A DNA stretch of 64,000 nt from CAWCUU01 sp963798855 (lineage in GTDB: Bacteria; Gemmatimonadota; Gemmatimonadetes; Longimicrobiales; RSA9): contig CAWCUU010000003.1 of NCBI GenBank assembly GCA_963798855.1, forward strand, positions 186,001 to 250,000, written 5' to 3'. Position numbers and translations under genes: made by a program. Below, piece by piece: positions 7,764 to 16,048 of the stretch (positions are counted from its first letter, which is position 1; each line of letters begins with the position of its first letter). A model generated the notes under the pieces. The model searched no databases, was not told the DNA's origin, and saw only the letters and a list, made by a program, of their open reading frames with translations.

Positions 7764-8225
7764 CTACTTCGTCTGACCCCCACCCCCTGGACCATCTCCA
7801 CTTCCGAATCCATTGCTCAGGGCCTGCTGCGCCAACACCGCCGCCAGGGCCGTTCCGAGGGCGAGCAGGATCGTGCGCGCCTTGTCGAGACGCTTGATCG
7901 TCAGCCCCGAGATCTGCGCGAGTGGTAGCCGGACCGTGTAGCCCTGCCCCGCGAAGCTTTCGCCGCCCACGCCGAGCACCTCCGCCGCCGACAGCGCCAG
8001 CGTGTCCGGCTCCCAGGCGATCACCTCGCCTTCGACCGCCGCGATATCGTGGATCCGGCGATCACCGACCTCGTACGTGGGCTCACCCTCCAGCCGCGTC
8101 CGAACGGTGGTTCCGCGGGTAGGCGCTCCCACCTCTGCGGGAACGTACGTGTAGCAGGCGCCGAGGCCGATCACGCACAGCGGGGCCAGCCAGCGGGCCA
8201 TTGCCCGGAAACGCCTCAGCAGCAT
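7764..8225 (-). CDS. Small lipoprotein with C-terminal hydrophobic segment (unknown function)
   Basis: This 153-residue protein starts MLLRRFRAMARWLAPL. The lipobox ends at C24 (LGAC) and is followed by YTYVP. The middle is beta-rich (TVRTRLEGEPTYEV, IAAVEGEVIAWEPDTLAL) and the end is TIKRLDKARTILLALGTALAAV with a Gly-rich tail. It shares this design (ACYxY after the lipobox, a 'RL-K-T-I-ALG' hydrophobic turn and a glycine-rich C-terminus) with the product of 35799-36296, so the two are probably paralogues. It begins 5 bp after the preceding lipoprotein gene and may be the last gene of the SusCD pair 1 operon. Function unknown. Confidence 0.7.
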   Translation of the reverse strand: MLLRRFRAMARWLAPLCVIGLGACYTYVPAEVGAPTRGTTVRTRLEGEPTYEVGDRRIHDIAAVEGEVIAWEPDTLALSAAEVLGVGGESFAGQGYTVRLPLAQISGLTIKRLDKARTILLALGTALAAVLAQQALSNGFGSGDGPGGGGQTK

Positions 8226-8230
8226 GGCGG

Positions 8231-8602
8231 TTACTTCCGGAGCTCCAGCTGGTTGTTGCGCAGCGACCATACGACGATGTCGTTGCTGCCGAGAGGGAAG
8301 GTGCGGGATGTGATGGTGTGACCTTCCGGGTCCTCCGCCGTCACGACGTAGTCCGTTCCAGTGACCGGCGGTCGGTACGAGAAGCTGTGACTCTGCGACG
8401 GCGCGACGGATCCCAGCACGGCGCGGTTGCCTCCCTGCGCCGGGGCGATCTCCACCGTCACGGACCTCGGCGGAATCAGATCGTTGATGATCTGCACCTC
8501 GATGGCCGAGCCCCGCTCCCGCTTCCCTCCCGCGCTCGCGCACGCCCCTGCAAGCAGGAGCATGGCGAGCGTCAGGAAGACGCGGGAACGGGGCCGGCTC
8601 AT
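8231..8602 (-). CDS. Small lipoprotein, beta-rich (unknown function)
   Basis: This 123-residue protein has the lipobox LLLAGAC at C21. The rest is short strands (IEVQIINDLIPPRSVTVEI, HSFSYRPPVTGTDYVVTA), consistent with one small beta-sandwich. I do not recognise the family. It begins 17 bp after susD pair 1 ends and is followed 5 bp later by another lipoprotein gene, so all are probably on one transcript. It could be an accessory surface or periplasmic component of that import system. Confidence 0.65.
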   Translation of the reverse strand: MSRPRSRVFLTLAMLLLAGACASAGGKRERGSAIEVQIINDLIPPRSVTVEIAPAQGGNRAVLGSVAPSQSHSFSYRPPVTGTDYVVTAEDPEGHTITSRTFPLGSNDIVVWSLRNNQLELRK

Positions 8603-8619
8603 ACGAAGCTACGCTTGCC

Positions 8620-9984
8620 TCAGTTCACGCCCGGATACGTACAGTAATTCGGGTCGTTCGCGTTCCGCAGAACGGCATCATCGTTCGCCGGAAGACTCGG
8701 ATTCGTCTGCCGCTCCGACTGCGGGTAGTAGAACCCCGGAGGCACCTGCGTGTGCCCGGCCAGCTCCGTCGCGCCGGCCGGCGGCACGACCTGCGGATAG
8801 CAGGTCCGCTTGTAGTCGTTCCAGACCTCCGGATTCAGGAACAGCGAGATGTACTTCGCCGTCACGATCTCCTGCAGCGAGACCGGCCGGGAGGTCAGGC
8901 TGATGTTGTGACCCAGGGAAGCCCAGTAGTCCTCCTGGCACTGGAGCGCCGCGTCGTACGCCGTCTGCGCCGCGCCGGCGTTGCCGAGGTGGAACTGCGC
9001 CTCCGCGATGATGAACTCGTTCTCCGAGCAGGTCACCATCGGGAGGTTGTAATCCGGCTCTCCCGGGATGTTCAGGTTGTCCGCCGAGCCGTTGCCGTCG
9101 GTGTCGGCGTAGTAGAGCGCCACACGCGGATCGCCCCGGCCCTCGAGCAGCGCCTCGAAGTTGGGGTTCGGCCCGATGTAGCCGGTCCGGTCACGGGCGG
9201 TGAACTGCCACCAGTCGTTCGCCTCCGTCGACGCGGAGCTGTGGATCGTCGTCCAGTTGCCGGACACGTCCGTGATCCCCTGCTGCGCCTCGGCGAGCGC
9301 CGCCTGATAGGCCGCATCGCCGTTCACCTCGGCCGTGTGCATGTAGTAGCGCGCCTTCAGCGTGTGGGCGACCGCGATCCAGGCATCCGTGTCTCCGCCG
9401 AAGACCATGTCCACGGCGCCGAGAGGCGCACCCTCGCCGCCGAGATCGGTGATCGCCTTGTCCAGCAGCGACTGCACCGCGTCATAGATCGACATCTGGC
9501 CGTCGAGCGCCGGATCCGACACCTCGGGATCCGCTGCCTGCGTGTACGGCACGTCGCCCCAGACATCGGCGGCCGTGCCCATCAGGTACGCCTCGTAAAC
9601 CTCCAGAATGCCGACGTACGCAGGACGGCCGGCTTCCGCCGCCAGCTGCTCGGCCTCCTTCAGCTCCAGCAGGCCACCGTGACGGTAGATGTACTGCCAG
9701 GTGTCGTCGCCGATGTCCTCGCCGAAGATGTACACCTCGTAGCCACCGAACTGGCGCTCCACACCCCGCATCTGCTGCAGCCAGATCGCCGGCATCCGCC
9801 CCAGCTCGCTCTCGTTCATGAAGAACCAGTTGACCTGGGCGGTCGTGAACAGCTGGTCGAGCTGCGCGTTCGGCACCGCGTTCGGATCCCCTGTCGGCGA
9901 CTCGATGAAGTTGCACCCGCCGACGGAGCCGATCGCGAGCGCCAGCGCCGCTCCGACCACTGCCCGTCTCATAGTGTCACGCAT
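8620..9984 (-). CDS. SusD/RagB-family outer-membrane lipoprotein (pair 1)
   Basis: This 454-residue protein has a signal peptide and lipobox SVGGC at C24. It shows the TPR-like SusD fold signatures: LDQLFTTAQVNWFF, EAEQLAAEAGRPAYVG, VWGDVPYTQAADPE, MSIYDAVQSLLDKAI, LIVFGGDTDAW-type sites and NPNFEALLEGRGDPR. SusD proteins cap the SusC channel from outside and bind the ligand. The gene starts 16 bp after susC pair 1. The ligand, whether glycan or peptide, is not evident. No glycoside hydrolase is adjacent, which leaves peptides or small glycans possible. Confidence 0.88.
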   Translation of the reverse strand: MRDTMRRAVVGAALALAIGSVGGCNFIESPTGDPNAVPNAQLDQLFTTAQVNWFFMNESELGRMPAIWLQQMRGVERQFGGYEVYIFGEDIGDDTWQYIYRHGGLLELKEAEQLAAEAGRPAYVGILEVYEAYLMGTAADVWGDVPYTQAADPEVSDPALDGQMSIYDAVQSLLDKAITDLGGEGAPLGAVDMVFGGDTDAWIAVAHTLKARYYMHTAEVNGDAAYQAALAEAQQGITDVSGNWTTIHSSASTEANDWWQFTARDRTGYIGPNPNFEALLEGRGDPRVALYYADTDGNGSADNLNIPGEPDYNLPMVTCSENEFIIAEAQFHLGNAGAAQTAYDAALQCQEDYWASLGHNISLTSRPVSLQEIVTAKYISLFLNPEVWNDYKRTCYPQVVPPAGATELAGHTQVPPGFYYPQSERQTNPSLPANDDAVLRNANDPNYCTYPGVN

Positions 9985-10000
9985 TTATCTGCTCCTCCCG

Positions 10001-13000
10001 TCACCGATTCAGCGAGACCGTGAACACCCAGGAGCGAATCCGCGGGTTGTTGAAGTACTCCAGCCCGCGACCGGCGCTCTGCGCCGTCAGATTCGACTCC
10101 GGATCGATACCGGTATAATCCGTCCAGGTCTTTAGGTTGCGGCCGCTGACGCGCAGGTCGATCGACGAGAAGCCGACGCGATCCACCCAGCTGCCGGTGG
10201 CCGTGTAGCCGAGCGAGACCTCGCGCAGCTTTACGAAGCTCGCGTCCTCGACGAACTGCGTGAACGGACCGGTGAAGCCGCTGCCCAGGCCGCTGTAGAA
10301 GTAATCACCATTGAGCTGCACTTCCTGGCCCGCGCCAGGACCCGCCACCGCCTGCCCGGCCATGTAGGTCTGCCCGAAGACGACCGTCTGGCCGAGGCCG
10401 TGATACGGCTCTGTGTCCTTGTGCGTGCCGAAGTAGTAGATCGCGCCCTTCGTGCCGTTCCACATGTGGCTGCCCTGGTTGATGTCGAGCAGACCCGAGA
10501 GGGAGACGTTCTTGAAGAGCGTGACCGTCGTCCGCAGCTGCGCCGTCCAGTCCGGATTCACGTTCACGTACGGCCGGCCCTGCGGATCGTACTGCGGGAA
10601 GCCGTCCGGGCCGATGTAGATGGCGCCGGCCGGTGCGTCCGGATACGCAGCGTCGATGTCGACACCCTGGTCGGAGGTGCTGCCCCGGCCAAAGCGGATG
10701 AAGTCATTGCCGTAGAGCGTGTTGTACTCGTAGCACTTCGTGATGTTGCCGTTCGCGTCCTTCTCCGGTGCTACTAGGCCGGTCAGCGAGCCCGTGAAGC
10801 CGTTCAGCGCCACGAAGTCGGTTCCCGCGAGGTCCTTCACGCAGCTGTTGTTCGTCGCCCACGAGGCGTCGACGTTCAGCGCGAAGTTCTCTGTGGTGAC
10901 CGGCTGCACGCCGAGCGTCAGCTCCCAGCCGTCGTTGTCGATCTGCGCCCCATTGGCCCACTGAGCGGTATAGCCGCTCGACGGGGGCAGCGGGACCGTC
11001 AGGATGACGTCCTTCGTATTCTCGTTGTAGTACGTCACGCCGAACGTGACCTTGCCATTCAGGAAGGCGAGGTCGCCGCCGACGTCGATCCCCGACGTGC
11101 GCTCCGGCTTGATCGCCGGATTGCCCTTCGTCCCCTCGTGGAAGACGCCGTCGAAGCCGCCGTAGATCGTCTCCACGCCGTTCGTCCAGCCGTCGCCGAG
11201 CGTGCCGGTGTTGTAGCTGCTCACGTTCGTGTAGATCGGCGGCTGCTTGCCGGTGATGCCGTAGGCGGCGCGCAGCTTCGCGAACGTCAGCCAGCTCTGG
11301 CTCTTCAGCATCGGCAGCTCGCTGAAGTTCCACGCGGCCGTGAACTTCGGGTACACGTACCAGTTCTTGCTCTCGGCGCCGAACGTGGACGAGCCGTCCA
11401 GGCGCGCGGCCGCGGTCAGGAAGAGCTGGTTGTAGAGGTCGAGATTGCCCTGCGTGAAGTAGCCCGCGGTGCGGGTCCTGTTGTACGCCTCGTCCGGCAC
11501 CTTGTCGATCGCGAAGTCGAGCTGGTCCGTGCCGTAGATCAGGTTCTCGCCGTTCACCTGGTACTGCTTGTAGGTGTCCTGGTTGAGGTTCTGACCGACG
11601 GTGAGGCTGCCGGACATGTCCTGGTCGAACGTGTGGGTCGCGGTCAGGATCAGGTTGCTGTCGAAGATCTTCTCGGTGAAGTTCCCGCGGATCACGGCGC
11701 CGTTCGGGAAGTTCGACGAGCTCTTCGGGAAGAGGTGGACCTCGTTGTCATCCGTGACATCGGCGCCGAAGACGTAGTTGACGTTCAGCCACGCCCACGG
11801 CTGCCAGTTCGCCTCGACCTGCCCGATCGTGCGGGCCACGTCGGTCGTGTTCTTGAGCTTCCGCGAGATCCAGAACGGATTGTCGTAGCCGCGCGTGCGC
11901 GCCAGAACCGTCGGGCTCGGGTAGCGGTACGAGCGGTGCAGCCCGTTGTCCGGATCGAGGTAGCACGACTCCGGCAGACAGTTGTTGAACTCCGGCGGCG
12001 TGCGCAGCGCGCCGAGCAGCAGGCCGCTGATGTTGGAGCCCTGCTGGATCAGGTCACCCGACGAGTTCGTGTACGCGATGTTGCCCGACAGCGTCACGGT
12101 CGGGGCGAAGCTGTGGCTCCCCTTCAGCCGGACGTTGGAGCGCTGGTACTGCGAGTTGCCGTCGATCACGCCCTTGTCGTCCGTGCGACCGACCGACAGG
12201 TAGTAGGTCGTGTTTTCGGAGCCGCCCGACAGCGTGAGCGTGTTGTCGAACTCCGTGCCCGTGCGGAAGAGCTCGTCCGCGTGGTCGAAGTAATCGACGC
12301 CCGCCTTGCAGCCCGAGAAATCCGTGACCTGGTCGGTCGCAGGATCCGACTGGGCGCAGGGCAGAGGCAGCCCCCAGGAGATCGAGCTGGACGGGTCGTC
12401 GTTGACGCCCGGCTCACCATAAGGCGCGAGAGAGATTCCCTGGCCGTACTCGACCTGCAGCGGCTGCATCTGGTTGACGTTGTCGACCGAAAGGGAGCTC
12501 TTGAAGGAGACGCGGTTCGCGCCCGGCTTGCCGGACTTCGTCGTGATCAGCACGACGCCGCTCGCGGCGCGCGAGCCGTAGATCGCGCCGGCCGCCGGGC
12601 CCTTCAGGATCTCGATGCTCTCGATGTCGTTCGGGTTCAGGTCCAGCGCCCGGTTTGCCGCCGCGGTCCCGCCCGTGGTCCCCTCGATCGTGTACGTGTC
12701 GTTGTTGATCGGCACGCCGTCCACGACGAACAGCGGCTGCGTGCCGCCGTAGATCGTGTTCTCGCCGCGGATCCGGATGTAGGACCCGGCGCCCGGCTCA
12801 CCCGAGGACTGCGTCACGTTCACGTTCGGCGCCTTGCCCGCCATGGCCGCGACCAGATTGTTCTCCTGGCTCCTGACCACCTCGTCGGCGCTCATGCTCG
12901 TGACCGTCACACCGAGCTTCTCGCGTGTGGTCTTCGTCCCCTGTCCGGTGACGACGACCTCCTCGAGCTTGAGCGGATCCTCGGTCAGGACGAAGTCCTG

Positions 13001-13303
13001 TGTGATCCGGCCCGGGCTCAGCGTGATGTCCGCCGTCCTGGTCTGGTAGCCGATCTGGCTGGCTTCCAGGCTCACCGTTTGACCCGTCGCGCGGGCCGCG
13101 GGGACGATCAGGACGTATCGACCATCGTTGTTCGTCAGCGTGCCGATGCTCATCGTCGGGATGAACACGTTGGCAGCTGCGAGGGGCTCCCCTGCGGACG
13201 ACGTCACCCGTCCACTGACCGTCGTCGGCTCCTGCGCCGACAGCGCCGTGGCCGGGAGCACCGCTGCCGCAAGGACAACCAGCACTCTCCAGCACTTACC
13301 CAT
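10001..13303 (-). CDS. SusC/RagA-family TonB-linked outer-membrane receptor (pair 1)
   Basis: This 1100-residue protein has a signal peptide (to about LSAQ), then a carboxypeptidase regulatory-like domain (VSGRVTSSAGEPLAAANVFI), the TonB-box and plug (EEVVVTGQGTKTTREKLGV, PLFVVDGVPINND, IESIEILKGPAAGAIYGSRA, GVVLITTKSG), and a long beta-barrel ending GLEYFNNPRIRSWVFTVSLN. It takes up ligands through the outer membrane with TonB energy, as the lower half of the SusCD 'pedal bin'. A strong AAAGGAGG ribosome site precedes the ATG, and a 7-bp-stem hairpin lies just upstream of it (13318-13335). Confidence 0.92.
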   Translation of the reverse strand: MGKCWRVLVVLAAAVLPATALSAQEPTTVSGRVTSSAGEPLAAANVFIPTMSIGTLTNNDGRYVLIVPAARATGQTVSLEASQIGYQTRTADITLSPGRITQDFVLTEDPLKLEEVVVTGQGTKTTREKLGVTVTSMSADEVVRSQENNLVAAMAGKAPNVNVTQSSGEPGAGSYIRIRGENTIYGGTQPLFVVDGVPINNDTYTIEGTTGGTAAANRALDLNPNDIESIEILKGPAAGAIYGSRAASGVVLITTKSGKPGANRVSFKSSLSVDNVNQMQPLQVEYGQGISLAPYGEPGVNDDPSSSISWGLPLPCAQSDPATDQVTDFSGCKAGVDYFDHADELFRTGTEFDNTLTLSGGSENTTYYLSVGRTDDKGVIDGNSQYQRSNVRLKGSHSFAPTVTLSGNIAYTNSSGDLIQQGSNISGLLLGALRTPPEFNNCLPESCYLDPDNGLHRSYRYPSPTVLARTRGYDNPFWISRKLKNTTDVARTIGQVEANWQPWAWLNVNYVFGADVTDDNEVHLFPKSSSNFPNGAVIRGNFTEKIFDSNLILTATHTFDQDMSGSLTVGQNLNQDTYKQYQVNGENLIYGTDQLDFAIDKVPDEAYNRTRTAGYFTQGNLDLYNQLFLTAAARLDGSSTFGAESKNWYVYPKFTAAWNFSELPMLKSQSWLTFAKLRAAYGITGKQPPIYTNVSSYNTGTLGDGWTNGVETIYGGFDGVFHEGTKGNPAIKPERTSGIDVGGDLAFLNGKVTFGVTYYNENTKDVILTVPLPPSSGYTAQWANGAQIDNDGWELTLGVQPVTTENFALNVDASWATNNSCVKDLAGTDFVALNGFTGSLTGLVAPEKDANGNITKCYEYNTLYGNDFIRFGRGSTSDQGVDIDAAYPDAPAGAIYIGPDGFPQYDPQGRPYVNVNPDWTAQLRTTVTLFKNVSLSGLLDINQGSHMWNGTKGAIYYFGTHKDTEPYHGLGQTVVFGQTYMAGQAVAGPGAGQEVQLNGDYFYSGLGSGFTGPFTQFVEDASFVKLREVSLGYTATGSWVDRVGFSSIDLRVSGRNLKTWTDYTGIDPESNLTAQSAGRGLEYFNNPRIRSWVFTVSLNR

Positions 13304-13667
13304 TCTCGCCTCCTTTTGCCGCGCTACAGCGCGGCGCGTGCTAACTCGAAGTGTGCAATGCGAAGTCTACAGATCGAGCGACTGCACTTCCTCCTGGGTC
13401 TGCGTCGCCTCCTCCGGTTACGAGGTCGAAGGACGCCTGGACCGGATCGGTCCCGTCGGCGGGCTCACGATATCTCGACTTAGGAACGTGCAGGGAGCCG
13501 GAACTGTGACAGTCGACCGAACGAACGATCGAACGGCCCGACCTTCGGCTGCCCAGAATATGACGTTTCTGTCGGGACGACAAGGAGCTTCAAAGAGGAT
13601 TTCCGCGTGCGAGTGTGGCGACATCCTCTGCCGTTACATACGCCGCAGCGCGGAGACCACTTAGTGA
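13304..13667. other. Non-coding gap: leader of susC pair 1
   Basis: The gap lies between susC pair 1 and the end of tyrS, both on the minus strand. I see a perfect hairpin, GCCGCGC-TACA-GCGCGGC, at 13318-13335, immediately upstream of the SD sequence on the susC side, and a GAACGAACGATCGAAC-like tract near 13519-13537. No convincing promoter or coding sequence was found. Confidence 0.5.
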
Positions 13668-14906
13668 CTACGGGGCCGCGTCCGAGTCCGGGTCGCGGAA
13701 GCGCACGCGCACGAAGTGCCGCCTGCCCCGGCGCAGCACGACGCTCCGTGCCGCGCTGGCCGGCACGGTCGCGTTCCGGCCGCTCAGCTTCTCCTCGTCC
13801 GCGGCGACGGCACCCTGGTCGAGCAGCCGAACCGCCTCGCTGTTCGAGTCGGCGAGGCCGGCGGCTACGAGCAGGCCGGGGGCCCAGACTCCGTGAGAGG
13901 GGTCGTAGCGGAGCGCAGGGTCGTCCAGGGCGAGCTCGACCTCGGGCATGCTTTCCGGAGCCTCGTGCTGCCGGAACAGCCGGTCGAAGTGCGCCTCGGC
14001 CTCCCGGGCGCCCTGCTCTCCGTGGTACGCGCGCGCGATCACGCGCGCGAGCGCCCGCTTCGCCCGGTAGGGATCGCGGCCGGCGACGTCGAGCGCGGCG
14101 TCGAGCGCTGCGCCGGAAAGGCCGGAGGCGAGGTGGTACCACTCCTCGAGCAGCGAATCGGGAATCGACATCGTCTTGCCGAACTGCTCCTGAGCCGGCT
14201 CGACGATGCCGATGTAGTTGTCGTAAGACTTCGACATCTTCAGCTCGCCATCGGTACCGCGGAGCAGCGGCATGATCAGACACACCTGAGGGGCCTGACC
14301 GTAGCGCTCCTGTACGGTCCGGGCGACGAGCAGGTTGAACTTCTGATCGGTGCCGCCGAGCTCGACGTCGGCCTCGAGTGCGACCGAGTCGTAGGCCTGC
14401 ATGAGCGGGTAGAGGAACTCGGAAAGAGAGATCGGCCGCTGCTCGGCGAATCGCTTCGCGAAGTCGTCGCGCTCGAGCATGCGCGCCACCGTGTACGTGG
14501 ACGTAAGCCGCAGCAGCGCCGCCAGGTCGAGCGGTGCCAGCCAGCGCGAGTTGTGCTCGATGCGCACGCGATCGAGATCCAGCAGCCGGCCCGCCTGCTC
14601 GGCGTAGGTGCGAGCGTTCTCCTCCACCTCCTCGCCGCTCAGCTGGGGTCGCGTCTCGCTCCGGCCGCTGGGATCACCGACGCGGGCGGTGTAGTCGCCG
14701 ACCACGAAGATCACCTCGTGACCTAGATCCTGGAACGTGCGGAGCTTGCGGATGGATACGGCGTGGCCGATGTGCAGGTCGGGCCGGGTCGGGTCGAAGC
14801 CCTGCTTCACGCGCAGCGGCCGACCCTGCTCGCGGCTCGCCTCGAGCTTCCGCACGAGCTCCTCCTCGGGGATGATCTCGACGGCATCGCGCCGGATCGC
14901 GTCCAT
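13668..14906 (-). CDS. tyrS: Tyrosyl-tRNA synthetase
   Basis: This 412-residue protein charges tRNA-Tyr. Class I motifs are present: DLHIGHA (HIGH-type) and LKMSKSYDN (KMSKS). VGDYTARVGDPSGR, LYPLMQAYDSVALEADVELGGTDQKFNLL and a C-terminal S4-like RNA-binding segment (EAVRLLDQGAVAADEEKLS) complete the TyrZ-like architecture. I chose the ATG at 14906 (MDAIRRDAVEI). An in-frame upstream ATG at 15056 would add 50 residues that do not look like this family. It lies 239 bp downstream of the amino-sugar kinase gene on the same strand, and the gap between holds nothing I can identify. Confidence 0.95.
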   Translation of the reverse strand: MDAIRRDAVEIIPEEELVRKLEASREQGRPLRVKQGFDPTRPDLHIGHAVSIRKLRTFQDLGHEVIFVVGDYTARVGDPSGRSETRPQLSGEEVEENARTYAEQAGRLLDLDRVRIEHNSRWLAPLDLAALLRLTSTYTVARMLERDDFAKRFAEQRPISLSEFLYPLMQAYDSVALEADVELGGTDQKFNLLVARTVQERYGQAPQVCLIMPLLRGTDGELKMSKSYDNYIGIVEPAQEQFGKTMSIPDSLLEEWYHLASGLSGAALDAALDVAGRDPYRAKRALARVIARAYHGEQGAREAEAHFDRLFRQHEAPESMPEVELALDDPALRYDPSHGVWAPGLLVAAGLADSNSEAVRLLDQGAVAADEEKLSGRNATVPASAARSVVLRRGRRHFVRVRFRDPDSDAAP

Positions 14907-15145
14907 CTGCTCGACGATGGGGGGAAAGCTCGCGCGTTTCGAAGGCACGACGGTCCTTTGCGGGGGTGATGAAGCGGCGTGAATCTCGGCGGCATGGCGC
15001 GGGAGCGTCAAGGGGGAGGCGGCTCGATGCGCAATCCAGGCCCTGCGGCCAGGCACACTCCGGCAAAGGGGATGGAGGCGATGACGGAGATGCGGGGGAC
15101 GATCCCCGCGTCTCCTTGGGAGGTGGGGGGTCGGGGGTTCTCCGA

Positions 15146-16048
15146 TCAGAGCGGTGCACCGGCGATCTTCGCCGCGCCCAGCGCCGCATCGACCGACCGC
15201 TGGACGACGCGGACGCCGAGCGAATCCAGCTGTTGAATGAGCCGGGTCCGCACCGGGGAACCCTCCTGGAGGAGGCCGCCGGACAGGGCGATGTCCGGGG
15301 TGGCGGAGGGATCGAGACCGAGGCGGGGCACGAGCGCGGCAATATGGTCGACCAGGTCGCTCACCGCTCCGTCGACCAGCTCCTCGGCGGTCGGATCGCC
15401 GTCGACGGCGACGCGGCAGACGAGCGGCGCGAGGGCCGCGATATGGCCCTTCGATGCCGCGGCCGCCCAGCGGATCAGCCCCGCCGGCTCGGCGACCCCG
15501 GCGAAGAGCAGGATCTCTCCGCTCAGAGCCGTTTCCGCTCCGCGCCCATCCGCGGCGCGGGCGACGGCGCGAAGCGCGGCGGTGCCGAGGGCGAAGCCGC
15601 TGCCTTCATCGCCGAGGATGTCGCCCCAGCCGCCGACCCGCAGCAGGGCGCCGTCGTGGCTCCGGGCGACGGCGATGGAGCCGGTGCCGGCGATCAGTAG
15701 CATGCCCGGCCCGCCGTCGAACGCGTCCGCCAGGGCGGCCTCGGCGTCGCCGATGATCACCACCCGCGACGCGAGACCCGCGCCGCCCAGTGCCGCGAGG
15801 AGCCGCTCTCTCTCCTCGGCCCGCCCCGCCCCGGCGAGCGCGCAGCAGAGCACGTCGGCCGAGCCGCCGGCGGTGCGCTCGAGCGCCTCCAGCACGGTCG
15901 ATGCAATGACCCCCGCCACCCGCTCCGGCTGCGCCCCCCGCACGAGCGTGGGCGGGCCATGGATCCGGCTTCGCTCGACACCCCGCTCATCGACGACGAC
16001 GACGGTCGTGCGCGTGCCCCCGCCGTCGAGTCCGACGAAGAAGCTCAT
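15146..16048 (-). CDS. BadF/BadG/BcrA/BcrD-type kinase, probable N-acetylglucosamine/N-acetylmuramic acid kinase
   Basis: This 300-residue ASKHA kinase starts at an ATG that overlaps the symporter stop by 4 bp. It has phosphate-1 motif FVGLDGGGTRTT near the N-terminus, GDAEAALADAF, the LIAGTGSIAVA phosphate-2 motif, GDEGSGFALG and the adenosine motif IALSGGLLQE. Relatives include the mammalian-type GlcNAc kinase and clostridial MurK, which phosphorylates both GlcNAc and MurNAc at O6. Between a sodium symporter, NagB and NagZ genes, a role in phosphorylating imported GlcNAc or MurNAc is a strong inference. It is the last gene of the nagB segment of the locus. Confidence 0.82.
   Translation of the reverse strand: MSFFVGLDGGGTRTTVVVVDERGVERSRIHGPPTLVRGAQPERVAGVIASTVLEALERTAGGSADVLCCALAGAGRAEERERLLAALGGAGLASRVVIIGDAEAALADAFDGGPGMLLIAGTGSIAVARSHDGALLRVGGWGDILGDEGSGFALGTAALRAVARAADGRGAETALSGEILLFAGVAEPAGLIRWAAAASKGHIAALAPLVCRVAVDGDPTAEELVDGAVSDLVDHIAALVPRLGLDPSATPDIALSGGLLQEGSPVRTRLIQQLDSLGVRVVQRSVDAALGAAKIAGAPL

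Noticed and set aside
11138..13483. Long plus-strand frame opposite susC pair 1
   Set aside because: Antisense shadow. The translation is Arg/Val/Asp-rich with no domain pattern, while the opposite strand encodes a clear SusC with all its plug motifs.
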